A stretch of 64,000 bases of DNA from Moniliella sp. 'wahieum'. Its lineage: Eukaryota; Basidiomycota; Moniliellomycetes; Moniliellales; Moniliellaceae. Shown here piece by piece: positions 1 to 10,825 of this stretch (position 1 is the stretch's first letter; every line of letters starts with the position of its first letter). The notes beneath the pieces were generated by a model. It ran no database searches, had not been told where the DNA came from, and was given only the letters and a program-made list of their open reading frames with translations. The stretch is from contig RSEE01000007.1 of the NCBI GenBank assembly GCA_003971905.1, forward strand, positions 310,001 through 374,000, read 5' to 3'. A program made the translations under genes and the position numbers.

Positions 1-177
1 AGCAAGACAGACGGGGTGGACGACAAGTCTTTGAAGGACGCCACCTTTCTCTTGTCTAAGTACCGCAAGATTCTGGAGGACTCGGCAGGGACAAGCAATA
101 ACAAGAAACGTAAGAGGCCACTCCCCAATTTCATCTCCGGGCCCGGGAGCTGCTGGATGAGTTCAGGAAAGACGTAA
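1..177 (+). CDS. 3' fragment of an unidentified gene
   Basis: The first 58 codons read openly in frame 1 and end at a TAA at 175-177. The peptide is charged, with a run KYRKILEDS followed by NNKKRKRPLP, which resembles a basic nuclear-localisation stretch. An overlapping frame from about 135 reads RARELLDEFRKDVM, so a base error could carry the protein further. The gene would begin left of the window. I do not recognise the family; this is a weak call based on coding-like composition. Confidence 0.3.
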   Translation, partial: SKTDGVDDKSLKDATFLLSKYRKILEDSAGTSNNKKRKRPLPNFISGPGSCWMSSGKT

Positions 178-1371
178 TGGGACGTCGGCGGTGGAGCGCT
201 ACGTGCTTAACCACTTTGTCAACTGTGCCTCTCCCCACACCGCGACATCCTGTGCGACTTGCTGAATTTGCCTTTGCCACAGGACTGGCCGGTCGAGGGC
301 GATAATGTCCCATCGACGGACGACATTGTGCGGGCAGTATCGGCATATAGCGATGGAGATGGTTCCAAATGGGCTACGAATGATGTTATGATAAGTTCTT
401 GTATCCACCATTGATGTATACTCTTCAAGCTTTTCACCATCAGAGTCTACAAGTGTTTTTGACGGCTCTTCGTGTTTAAACAGACGTACGAATATTGGGT
501 CAATTGATCGCGTCCACAGAGCTAGTGCTTTATGGTGAAACGGTCTAGGTGTCTACTTAGAGAGAACCGCAAGTTCGATTCAGCCTTCATTTTAACATGG
601 ATCGAGGCTGGCCGCTATTCACAATGTTGCGAAATAGAGTGGCGGGCAAGATTGCGACTAGAAAATGGCGGACAAGGTTCGCTATACTAGAACGGCGGGC
701 AAGGTTGCGACGAGCTTTATAGGGCACAATCTGGCAACAACCTCGCTGGGCAACCTTGGGACAACCTGGTCCAGCAGGTTGTGGCTAGCAGTCCTGGCGA
801 GGCGCGACAAGATTGTGCCCCTCAAATCTATCGGCGAGCTTATGGCGAGGCCCGCAAGGCCCGATACGTTGTGGGCCAGAAATTTCGATTAACTATGCTC
901 TCTGTGTTGTCTGTCTACCCTATATGGTTATCGGTCCCAGTGGCGCTGCTCCCCTGCGCCTTTCTGCGTGGAAGCTGTGCTTGGGCTGTATCTATCCGCT
1001 CTGTATAATACCTTTTTTCACCTTTTCGCCGTTAGGATGTGTACATTCCCCCCACTCTGAGATACAATAGGACAAGGAACGAGATGACCGTTACACCGTA
1101 CCCACGCCCCCAAAAGAGCAGGCCACCATCACACCTCTCATTGCCGGAGAGCGCTCACTTGTCGTGCAGCGTGCGCTATTAGTGCTACGAGCTACCGTGA
1201 CAGGCGGATTCGAGTCGCGTAGTGATATAAACCAATTCAAATGCACAGGGAAGCGTTGCTATAATGGGGGCGATGCCGGCAGGGAGGTATGGATGAAAAA
1301 CAGAAACATAAGCAAGCCCGCAAGGAGGCTAACGGAGATGAGGATGTTGAGGGGAAGAAAAAGGTACAAGG
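178..1371. other. Intergenic, no gene recognised
   Basis: Only short reading frames without coding character. Around 640-720 an imperfect unit close to GGCGGGCAAGGTTGCGAC recurs three times. The left part may hold the 3' untranslated region of the fragment at the edge and the right part that of the Rho gene. Confidence 0.5.
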
Positions 1372-2160
1372 CTAGAGGATGGAGCAAATACCAGGGCCCG
1401 GAATACGGCAAATTATCATGCCTGATTTAACGGACAGAGCGGCGCGGGTGGCCGTTTCAAACACCTCGCGCACGCCCGTCCCCAACTTGGCCGAGCATTC
1501 AATGTAGGCGCGAGCCTTAATTGTGTGTGCCATGTTGCTGCCCTCTTCGAACGTGACTGGGCGTTGGTTGGTGCGTCGCAGTTCCTCCACAATCCGCGGG
1601 TCGTCCCGCAGGTCCTTCTTGCACCCTACCAGCAGGATCGGCAAGTTGACGGAAAAGTGCAGCACCTCCGAGATCCACTTTTCTTGCACATTTCCCAGCG
1701 AGTCGGGACTGTCGATGGCAAAGCAGATGAGAATCACGTGCGAGTCAGGGTAGGAGAGCGGGCGGACGGTCGTAGTCTTCCTGCCCAGCCGTGTCCCAGA
1801 GCGCAAGCTCGACGTGCTTGCCATCGACCTGCACTTCAGCCACTGCAGCCACAACAAGGCGAGACAGCGGGGGCAGAGGGGAGGGGAGGACGTTAGCTCG
1901 CGCGCAAGGATACACCGCATTCAGCAAGAAGCGATCGACTTGCCATAGTTCTACAAAGTCAGCCAGAGCGTGCGTCAGTCCTCTCTTCCCTGCATGCAGG
2001 CTAGTGGGCGCAGAGGCAGACAGGAGCGTACCTCAAACACTTTCGGGACGTTGGCCTCGGGGAAGGTGCCTTCGCTACAGACGATGAGCAAGCACGTCTT
2101 GCCGCAGGCACCATCGCCCACGATGACCAGCTTGCGACGGATATTATCGGTGGAGGACAT
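1372..2160 (-). CDS. Rho-family small GTPase with unusual switch I
   Basis: A Rho GTPase, the membrane-anchored GTP switch that in fungi directs wall synthesis and actin polarity. It shows in order the P-loop [18 protein letters not shown] (switch II), CKKDL (base recognition) and ECSAK, and it has the usual Rho length of about 190 residues. I read three exons: 2160-2032, a seven-base exon 1950-1944, and 1842-1372. They are separated by introns of 81 and 101 bases, and the second intron starts with GC. Joined, they restore [13 protein letters not shown]. Switch I reads NVPKVFENY where Rho1 proteins have YVPTVFENY, so the magnesium/effector threonine is Lys. The end, CSIL, is a CAAX box of the geranylgeranyl type but lacks the usual basic run before it. 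A two-base loss near 1766 (DYDR to RPLSYPD) breaks the frame. It could be Rho1 with errors or a divergent paralogue. Confidence 0.88.
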
Positions 2161-4211
2161 GAGGTGGTGGCGGGTGGTAGTGGCGGCGGGTGGTGGTGGC
2201 GGCGGGTGAGGGTGAAGGCAGAGGGAGCGAGGAGGTCAGGAGAGGGGATATATAAGTACGACTGCTCCTGGGTTTTTGGTCTGCAGGTGGGCAGCGACCC
2301 GCACCACTGATGCACCTTTATCCACAGCCGGCCACCCAGGCGACGGCGGCCGCCGGGTTCCCGTCGCCTGGGAGCTGCTGTTGAGACACCCCCGCACGGT
2401 GCCAGTGTGGCGATAGGGAGCAGCACGGGGCAGCTCGCGTGTGCGCCACCCGATGCGGCGGCAGCAGTGCTGCGTGGTGCTGCGAGGGAGAAAGCAGCAG
2501 TAGGATGCGGGAGGTGGGTAGGGGCATCATAATATATCAGCTGTCGCCTGCACTGCGCCAGCCGGCCGCAGCCAGTGGGGGCTGCATCTGCTGCCTGGCG
2601 TCTGTGTCTGTGGGGCTGCGGCAGCTTGGTGCCAGTGTGAGCATGAGCGAGCCTGCCCCCCTCCTACTTAGCCTAGCCCCCCCCCGCCTGTTACCTCCCG
2701 GGAGCGCGTCTGTGGGCCTTCTTTTCTTGCTTTCCTGACCGGGAGACAGGGTACCGTAGAACGAACCGAGCCAGTCATACTAGTCATAGCCAGCCTTCAC
2801 AGAAGAAGAAGCTTCCAGTTCCCGGAGGTGGTCTGTCCGGAGAACTACTATATTTGTGTAGAGCGAGGGAGGACGACACGGATTTCCGACATGAAAAGGA
2901 GACAAGAACAGCCGAGGCGAGGGAGACCCGAGTCGAGACTATAGGCCATGGGATATAGCAATCGTCCGTGGGGAGGAAGCAGGAACAGAGGATATGGTGC
3001 GAAGCAGAAGAACAGGGAATGAGCGAGATGCTCGGAACGAAGAATATTGGACATAGCTATAATCGAAATTTCTGGTTACAAGGTTGCCGCGGACCTTTTG
3101 CCGCGCCAGATTAAAAACGACACGTACCGTCTTTCTTGCCTAGGTGAACATGACCAAAAGCTGCACCTCAACGACGGCCATCAGTAAATTGCCTTGCACT
3201 CCACCCCGCGCGGAAACTCTTGGCTTACTGACTTCCATTATCCTGGCACGATATAGGCACGTGTGGGACGGGGAGGAAATGAAGAAGGGCATCAGCACCC
3301 TCAGTGCCACGGCCTGTGACCGAAAGAACTGGTCCGTCTCCAGCTGGAGGGATGGGCCAAATGGTTTTGGAGACAATGTGTCCAATTGGCCAACTCATGA
3401 AGTAAATAAGTCGCATGAGATGTGTTCCACAACTTATTTTGTGAGATGCGGTATCACGTCTGGATTGAGGTGTTGGAAGAGGATGCAGGAGAAAACATCG
3501 TGCAGTATGCGATAAATGGTAGGGGTTTATATTCATCAATAAGTCACTCGTCCGATCGTGTTCGCAATTCTTGTAGGATGGGAAGGCAAGGTTCGGACAT
3601 GAACAAAAAATGAGCTCAGATCATATAATGTGAGTCTCAAGTACTTTAAATGGAGTTGGTTCCTTGACCTTAGTGGCGCTTCCAAGTAACCCCCGCAAGA
3701 TGAACGGTTCGGTTTAGACGTAGCGTTTCCCCTGTCCCACAGCCTTAAGCTCTGTCAATGAAATGGACGCGATCTGGAGTATGGTGTGAGGGATAGTTCT
3801 AACATATACTAGTGGGAATGAAGGGAATTATTATACGCATCTTCTGGCCCATTTACTAGTATAGGTACTATGAAAGGTGGGGTCTTTGACCTTCTACTGC
3901 TCTCTATCCGGTCTTCTGACAAATATACGTCGAAAAGACGGTGATCGGCAGCATATGCAGTGGCGAACATCGGCGACAGTCGCCGGTCATGTGACAAAAT
4001 TTAAGCGGGAAAAAGGTCAGGAGAGAGATAGATGGCTAAGACATATTGCGTTCATCGAGACATCCCACAGACCCCCGCGTTAACCAAACACGCAGGCATG
4101 ACCCGGACATATACTCTTGCCACATGCGGGGCGCGGAAGGTCATTGGTTAGCCGAGGCCGGGTACCGAGTATCGACAGTTGCCTCAGTTCGTATACTCTG
4201 TGTTAAATTAA

Positions 4212-4262
4212 AAAGCTCCAAGCATCAAGCATCAAGCTTCAAGCTTCAAGCATCAAGCTATA
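4212..4262. repeat. Heptamer tandem repeat (AAGCWTC)n
   Basis: About seven consecutive copies of AAGCATC or AAGCTTC. Related AAGCTTC/GAAGCTT tracts occur in other intergenic regions of the window (near 22165, 50455 and 59265). Confidence 0.8.
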
Positions 4263-4389
4263 GGAACTTCCAGGAACTGTTACAGACACTGACCCTTTGC
4301 GACCGGCCGATGCACGGACCAACCGAGAGGGAAAACGCCGGTCTCGGCCGGAGTACGCTCAACATTCGCCACCATTAGCCAAGGAAAAC

Positions 4390-4405
4390 GTATATATATA
4401 TATAT
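4390..4405 (+). promoter_or_regulatory. TATA-like element
   Basis: A run of alternating T and A (TATATATATATATAT) about 80 bases before the ATG at 4484. Its position fits a core promoter for the small gene that follows; the function is inferred. Confidence 0.35.
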
Positions 4406-4483
4406 CGCAAGGCTGGGGGCCCTCCCCACAACCCCATCGATTAGCCTCTTCGAACTACCACCCCCTTTCCCGCCCCCTGATCC

Positions 4484-4894
4484 ATGCTCTCCTCCATCCG
4501 CACCCCCATGTTCGCTCCCCTCGCCGTGCACGGTGGCTTGCGCGCCGTAGTCCGGCCTGCGATGCTCGCCCCCGCCATGCTTTCACCGCTTCGAGCGGTC
4601 CCAGTACGTCCACTCGAACAGCTCAAGGCGCTCCCCCCGTTCCGATGGTTGCATATGGCAACTGTGCTGATGCATATATACCGCGGGCAGATGTCGACTC
4701 TGCAAACGCATGCTCAAGCCGATGATCCCAATCCCCAGGAACCAACAGAGTCGGAGGCCGATCTACGTGGAGACCAAGCTGAGACCAACTTGTCACCAGA
4801 GGAGCTGGCGCAAGAGGAAGCCTTTGTTCGCAATGCAGAGGTGGGTCGTGATCAGACCGAGTCTGAGCAGGACTTGGATGCTGACAAGTCGTAA
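4484..4894 (+). CDS. Candidate small mitochondrial-type protein
   Basis: An uninterrupted 136-residue frame from an ATG at 4484. The first 60 residues are rich in Arg, Ala and Leu with no acidic residues at the very start (MLSSIRTPMFAPLAVHGG), as in mitochondrial presequences. The remainder is strongly acidic and hydrophilic, with Glu/Asp-rich segments such as TESEADLRGD. That two-part layout, the intact frame and the TATA-like run upstream favour a real gene. I recognise no domain, so the function is unknown. An internal Met (MSTLQTHAQ) could start a shorter form. Confidence 0.4.
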   Translation: MLSSIRTPMFAPLAVHGGLRAVVRPAMLAPAMLSPLRAVPVRPLEQLKALPPFRWLHMATVLMHIYRGQMSTLQTHAQADDPNPQEPTESEADLRGDQAETNLSPEELAQEEAFVRNAEVGRDQTESEQDLDADKS

Positions 4895-5599
4895 CCCCCT
4901 TTTGTGTGCGTCCTCCTGCGCCGGAGCGGTACTTGGCGCGTTGTTCTTTCCCTCTCTCCATACTAGGCTTGAATTTGAGGACGCAGAGTTTTTGATGGGA
5001 CCGATGTATAGGCGTCTTCTGGATTTGTCCCTACGCGCTGTTGTATATCTCCTTGTAACCCAGAATCCTAGTAGCTCATTTATCCTTGCGTTTCATCGTC
5101 CACAGCATGTAATCCCCACCAGATTCTCCCGCTCTTCGCCAAACGCATCCGGGTCAATTCGCCCCAGCTTGTTATCCGCCTCCTCGATCATCGCCCTCCA
5201 TTTGTCTTGTTGGCTGCCGCGTAATTTATCTCTGTCGCGCAAATCCTACCAGCCGGTCTGTTTCCAACCCAAAGGTCACGTCTCTCATCCTCGATTCAAT
5301 GCATGCACCTGATCCATGTGATGCATCCCGACTCGACAACGTCAATCCCACGGGCCCCATTTGGAACCGGGGTTTACCGGGCGTTCACTGTCACCATCCT
5401 TCTCCCGTCCCACAGCGATCGAAGTGTGTGTGCATGCGATACTTGGATGGAAGTGGAGCAAGAGCAACTGGGGAAAAGAGAAACCGGGCGGGGAACGAGA
5501 ACAGGATTTATCAATGGTACATGAGCGCGGGAAGCGAGAAAAGATGACAGTAAAAAGGCACAACGTGAACAGGAGCCGAGCCATCGAGCGCAGTCAAGG
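4895..5599. other. Intergenic between convergent genes
   Basis: Probably the 3' regions of the small plus-strand gene and of the minus-strand GATA factor. Open frames here (for example 4710-5312) have no domain and overlap the preceding gene in another frame. Confidence 0.5.
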
Positions 5600-8500
5600 T
5601 TACTTCTTCTCAGACGGGGAGGAGGTGGAAGCCGCAACCGATTGTTTCCGTCGACCCTTGTCGACAGTGGAGGTACGGTTGCGTTTGCGGATCACGTCCG
5701 ATTTGAGTGACAGCGGGCGAACCACGCCATGCAACTTGTAGAACAGCCCGCATGCGTTGCACAGCGGATGGCCCTCGGGATCGCGCCGCCACAAGGGCGT
5801 TTTGGTCGTGTGACAGTTGGTGCAGGTCATTTGGTCCGTTGCTTCCTCGCCCACTGCTTTGCCCTTGCGCTCGGCAAGCGGCTTGGAGCTGGAGGGGGCG
5901 CGACGGTGCTTGGGCACCGCCGCTACCGGAGCTGGCGCGGGCGACGGCGTGGTGACTCCCGTATTGGGCGTGCCGGGCTGGGACAACCCCGTGCTGCCGA
6001 GTAGGCCGCTGACTCCTTGTCTCTTCCCAACGGGTGCGTCGCGCCGAGCCCCGGACTGCCATGGCGCGAGCCCATCTCCTTGGGTTCGGCAAACAAGCTT
6101 CGTCCCCCGTTTCCGCGCCCCAGCGTCGGAGTAGTGTCCTTGGCCCGCGGGTGGTTTAGCAGCGAGGGGTCGACAGTCGCCATATCCGACGACGCAGGGT
6201 GCGAATGCGATGGCGTGGTTTCTGCCGAGGCCGGCTCGGACGAGAGGAGGGAAAGAAGCGTCGCAGAGGGATTGGCTTGCATCACCATACTCCTCAGACC
6301 TGTCAAATCCGGTACAGCGCTCGTCCCCTGTCCCAAAGGATCGGACGGCCAGAGCGACAGGAGCGAACCCGACCCTCCTGGGCCAGAAAGGGCCGTAGGG
6401 GTGGTGGCAGCCGTGTGGGCATCACTCGCCCCACTGCCGCTCGGACTCGCACGCGTACTACCACTGGTGGAGCCGGCGCTAAACCCACCAGTGGACGAGG
6501 CAGAGAGGGGCATAGAGGGAAGAGGACCCGACTGGGTCGAGCTGGGCATCCCAATCGGCTGACCGGCAGGCGTGTGGGAATGGGGTCGGCCAAATCGATT
6601 GAGACCGGCGGCAATACGTTGGTCGACGGTGGTCGGGAGATGACGCAGTGGCCTGGCAGCCTTGTTAATCCGCACCGCCGACGAGCCCATGTCCTCATCC
6701 AAGTCCATATCCATCGCCCCTCGGGAGCGCTTCCTCGTCGCCTGTGCGTGGGGTTCAGAGGAAGGCACGGGGAGGCCAGAAAGCGGGCCGTGTTTGCCCA
6801 ACGCGTAACTTTGGGCGCGCGTGTGGTGGCCTGTCCCAATAACAGGCGAGGCTACTGGGCTGGCTTGGCCTGACAGGGGTATGGGGGGCAGAGAGGCTTG
6901 TACAGGCGACGTAGCAGAGTATAGACTGTGGTCGAAACTCGTCTTGCGTACCAGACGAGGGAGGAAGTCCCAGTCTGGGTCATGGTTGATTGGTGCCTCG
7001 GCAAAGTCGTCCGGGTTGGCACCGGGCACACTCGCCAAGAGACGCGGGGGCGCACCGTACGCAAGCGCCTCTCGAGAGGCCGTGGATGCCTCGGGAGGGT
7101 GGAAGGAGGCAAATGGGGCCAGGTTTTCAAACATACTGAGATCCATCATCCCTATCCCTGTTGCGGAGGAGTGCCCATTCTCGTCCAAGTTTAGGAGACT
7201 CGTCGGCAGGTCAACAGCACGTTCCCAGGCCCATCTCCGTCGAGATGGCTCTGACCCGCTGTGGGTGTAGCCGGGGACATTGGAGAAGTTGCCTGGGTCC
7301 GCTGAGATCGATCTCCAGCTGTGGGAGACAAGAGACCAGCACGGTTGACCTCCAAGGCATCCTTGACCACCGCTCGACGGAATTCAGCTCGGATGCGCTC
7401 TTGTCGTTTTCGGCGCTCCCGTTCACCGTCGGAGGAATCGTCATCTCCATCCTCAATGCCAAACCGGGGATCGGGTGCCTTAAATCCTTCATCAAAGCCA
7501 GGGAATTGGCCAAAGGCCAGTGCAGTGGCCGCAGGAAGAGAGGCACTCATCATTTGGAGGTACCGTGATGGGTCGTCAGTTTCGTCGTCGTGGTCTTTAT
7601 CAAGATCAAGGAGCTGGGTTGGATCCTTGTCACCACTATCTAAACGGCGACGGGAACGAGAGCGTGCAAACCCGTCAGCCGCGCCAGCCCACCGGGTGGA
7701 GAGGGAGGCGATCGAGCGGGAGCGGGAGCGGATGGCGGATGTGAAGCCCAAGGGAGATGGGCCAGGGGGATGGAGCGTCTCCTGTGCGTTGGTGGAATGT
7801 GGACCGAGAGAAGGGGGTGCTGGGCTTGCTGGCTTGCTTGTCTCGTCATGCGAAGAGGGCGGAGCAGGATGAGCCGGTTGGGCGGGCTGGACCGGCGTCA
7901 TGAGCGAAGAAGCCGCGAGTGCATCGGGAGTAACGCCGCGTGATGAGCGGCGGCTGCGTCCGCGCGAGGGGAACGCGATGAGTTGGAAGCACGCGCCGCA
8001 GGCGTAAAGGGAGTCATGTGTGACGTGGACGGCGCGGACATGGGGGTGGCACCAGGCAAGTTGAAGGGGAAGCCTTCCATACCAAAGAGGGATGTCTGCG
8101 GCGTATCACGTTTACGCAAGTTAAGGTTCATCAGCCGCCACGTTAAATTCTACATGAACGCACGCAACCCGATTGCAACAGCAAATTCGTCAGCGCTTCC
8201 GTCCCTCGGTAATAGAGCAAAATGGGGGGGTGGGGGGAATTCGGTACACACCTCAATTCGCATGTTGTTGTCTGCCTCCAAAGCCTTGGCCTGGATCATT
8301 CGGTAGATTGCCTGGGGAAGCGCTACGTTTCCAGCCGCCATCGGGGACGTCAAGCCTGCAGTGGCGACCAAGTCGGCCGTCTCGCCTTGCTCAAGGATGC
8401 TGCGAAACGCGTACCAGTCGGGCTCTCCGGTTGTACGGGTCGCTCCGGCCAGCTTGGCAAGAGAAGTGAGCCAGGTGTACAGATCGGGGTCCTGCTCCTC

Positions 8501-9560
8501 GGGCTTGGTCCCACTGGCACCCAGCGGCGGTTGGCCATTGGTCCGGCCAAGCCACTCGGGCAACAGCAGATTACTCAGTGGGTTGCCCTGTGGAAGTGTG
8601 GTGGCGGGCGCTGCAGCTGAGCTTGGCATGGAGAAAGAAGCTGCGGGGAACTGGGCCTGCTGCTGCTGAGCCTGCTGCGCCAGCTGAGCTTGCTGAGCGC
8701 GGCTGGCCAAGAGTGCTACCATGGCGGCCATATACTGGTGCTGCTGCATGGCCGGGTTGAGAGGAGCCTGGTTGGGAAGCATGCCGGGCAGCAAGCCAAG
8801 GAATGGGTTGAACCCGGGAGCCGTCGCGGGCGCAGGGGCGCTACTGGTGGCTGTGAGGCAGGGTTGAGACCATTGAGCAAAGCAGCAAAGGGATTCAAGA
8901 CACTGTTGCTGGCCAAGTTGGGCAACGACTGGGGAAAAGGAAACCCCTGGCCTGGCTGTTGCATTGGTACAGAGGGCTGGTTCAGGTTTGCATCCATGGG
9001 TACTGGGCCCGGCGCATGAAGGGGCGTCACTGGAGTCGCATGGGAAGACGAGGGATGGAAGCTGTGCTGGCCTGGCATCCAGGCGGGGAAAGGGGCGGAG
9101 GCGAGGGTGCCTGAGGTCGGAGCTGCCGCGGAGGCTTCGGGATGGGTGTGTTCGGGCGGCGGAGGGGACTGCGACTCGTCCTGCTCGGGTGGCGGCGCCA
9201 AGCCAACATCCGTGTCCAGCAGATCGGAGAAGGACATGGTGCCAAACACGTCGTCCTCCGCCTGCCGGTCGGTGGCGGAGGGTGAGGCAGGCGAGGAGGC
9301 AGTGGCAGGAACGGAGGGTACGGACGAAGTCGCATGGGCGGCGCGAAGGGCGGCGGCGTGGTGCATGGCGCGCTCGAGAGCTGACGCTTGGACACGGGCG
9401 ACAGGCGGGAGCGAGAGCGAGAGGGGCGGGGGGCAGTGGCAGTAGCGGTGGCGGTGGCGGTGGCGGCGGTGGGGGCTGTGGGAGGAGGGGGTGCGGCTGG
9501 TGGAGATGCCGCAGGAGACGGAGCAGACGGGACAGATGGGGCCTGCGGGCCGGCGTCCAT
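5600..9560 (-). CDS. areA: AreA/NIT2-type GATA transcription factor
   Basis: A global nitrogen-metabolism regulator. In the AreA family a single GATA zinc finger binds GATA sites to switch on use of secondary nitrogen sources. The zinc finger is near the C terminus (about 5830-5740): two C-x2-C pairs around [16 protein letters not shown], followed by the basic tail [16 protein letters not shown]. The N-terminal half has the AreA_N/DUF1752 motif, rebuilt across an intron at 8251-8150 as NNMRIE plus [14 protein letters not shown] further AreA-like block, [19 protein letters not shown], lies near 6960. I start at the ATG 9560-9558 (MDAGPQAPS). Long linkers are Gln-, Ser- and Pro-rich. At least four frame changes (near 9350, 8850, 7920 and 6010) interrupt the reading. 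They look like base errors because the sense continues in the new frame each time. Confidence 0.87.
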
Positions 9561-10825
9561 GGCAAGCTGGCGGAGGCTGTGGTGGGGTGGTGGGGGGTGG
9601 GGGACAAGTCCGCGGCACTCGCCCATTGCCGGCGGCGGGAGCAGACGGGCGGAGGCGGGCAGGCAGGCGGGCTCGGGCGGGAGCAGCTTGCAGGCTGGTG
9701 CAGTGCGTGGGCGCCGCCGCCCGGCTGCCCCCGTGCCGGGCGGTGGCGGGCGGAGAAAGAGACACTGACGCCATGCGACTGTGATGCTCTCGGTGGGGGC
9801 CGGGCCTGTGCTCGCTTGTGCCGCCCTGTGCCTGCCGGTGTCGGTTGGTGTCGGCCTGTGCGCCCCCGTGCCCGCCTGTGTGATACTCGATGCAGCGTGC
9901 ATCATGCATGCATCATGCGTCAAGCACCGTGGAGGCTGGGCTGTGGGCCAGTGGCCCTCCACGGGGGCTGCGTCGGCGGCCGCCCGACTCGGCCCGGAGT
10001 GCGCCCCAGTGCGCGTCCCAGGGCGCCTCGCCAGGCCCCAGGCTGCGCAAGGAGGCCGGCAAACGGCAAGTGCTGCGCCAGCTGAAAACCACATCACACA
10101 CATGCATGCGATCATCGATCATACAGGCCCCGCCCGCTGTCTGGTAGATTTCCCATTTCTCAGATGGCTGTCTCAGATGGCATCGCCACGACAACACAAA
10201 TGCGCCCAACGCCAGCTGGGAATGCCTACTTATCTTATCACCGTGCCTTTGCGACGTTTGCAACCCCCACACGGGTCCACCCACCCTCACTAGCTCACTG
10301 CGCCGGCGGCAGTGTGTGGTAGGCGGACGTGCTGCGTACCGCGTACCGGCAACTAGCAACTCCTCCCGACTGTCTTGCGCCGCGTCGGTTGCAGCCATTG
10401 TACTTAGTAGGCAGTCTCGGTCGCACGCGAGAGCAACTCTGGGCGCTGGGTACTCTCAGTCTGTACTCAGACTCAGCACTGAGACGCAGTCGGAGCATGC
10501 TCAACGTTCCATGCACTCAACGCTCCCGACCTACTACTTGCTGCAGATGGCCTTTCGCACAGGCCCTTCACATGTCACACGGCAATCATTAATCATTCCC
10601 AAGACAATGTATAGCCCACATGCAGTTTCTATGCGGCCCAGGGAAGCGCAAGCTTTATTGTGGGCGTATTGCTTGTGCTTTTTGCCCCCCGGCGGCTTTG
10701 CTCAAACAAGATCAATTAAGCAAAAAGCAGTACAACAAGAAGAAATTATCGCGCAGATACTTTTTGGAAGGACAGACCAGTGGTCATGTACTAGGGGTGC
10801 GCTCAAACGCGAGGAAAGTGTACCA
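9561..10825. other. Upstream region of the GATA gene and 3' flank of the Crypton-derived gene
   Basis: No convincing gene. The 9561-10000 part is GC-rich 5' leader. A palindromic ATGCAT cluster sits at 9898-9920. CTCAG/CTGAG motifs cluster at 10440-10500. Reading frames here are proline/alanine shadows. Confidence 0.45.

Larger units (their letters stand above)
2161..4483. other. Long intergenic region, AT-richer patch
   Basis: The first 600 bases are the GC-rich upstream region of the Rho gene. From about 2750 to 4480 the composition becomes more AT-rich than the flanking coding DNA, and no frame carries a recognisable domain. The longest frames (for example 3144-3515 on the plus strand) look random. 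A heptamer array lies at 4212-4262 and a TATA-like alternating run at 4390-4405. Confidence 0.5.

Noticed and set aside
530-595. Possible tRNA from a GTTCGATTC-like T loop
   Set aside because: The flanking bases do not form a 5-bp T stem or an acceptor stem.
3140-3540. Overlapping frames on both strands in the AT-richer patch, possibly a transposon remnant
   Set aside because: No transposase, reverse transcriptase or terminal repeat motif could be found, so I leave it unclassified.
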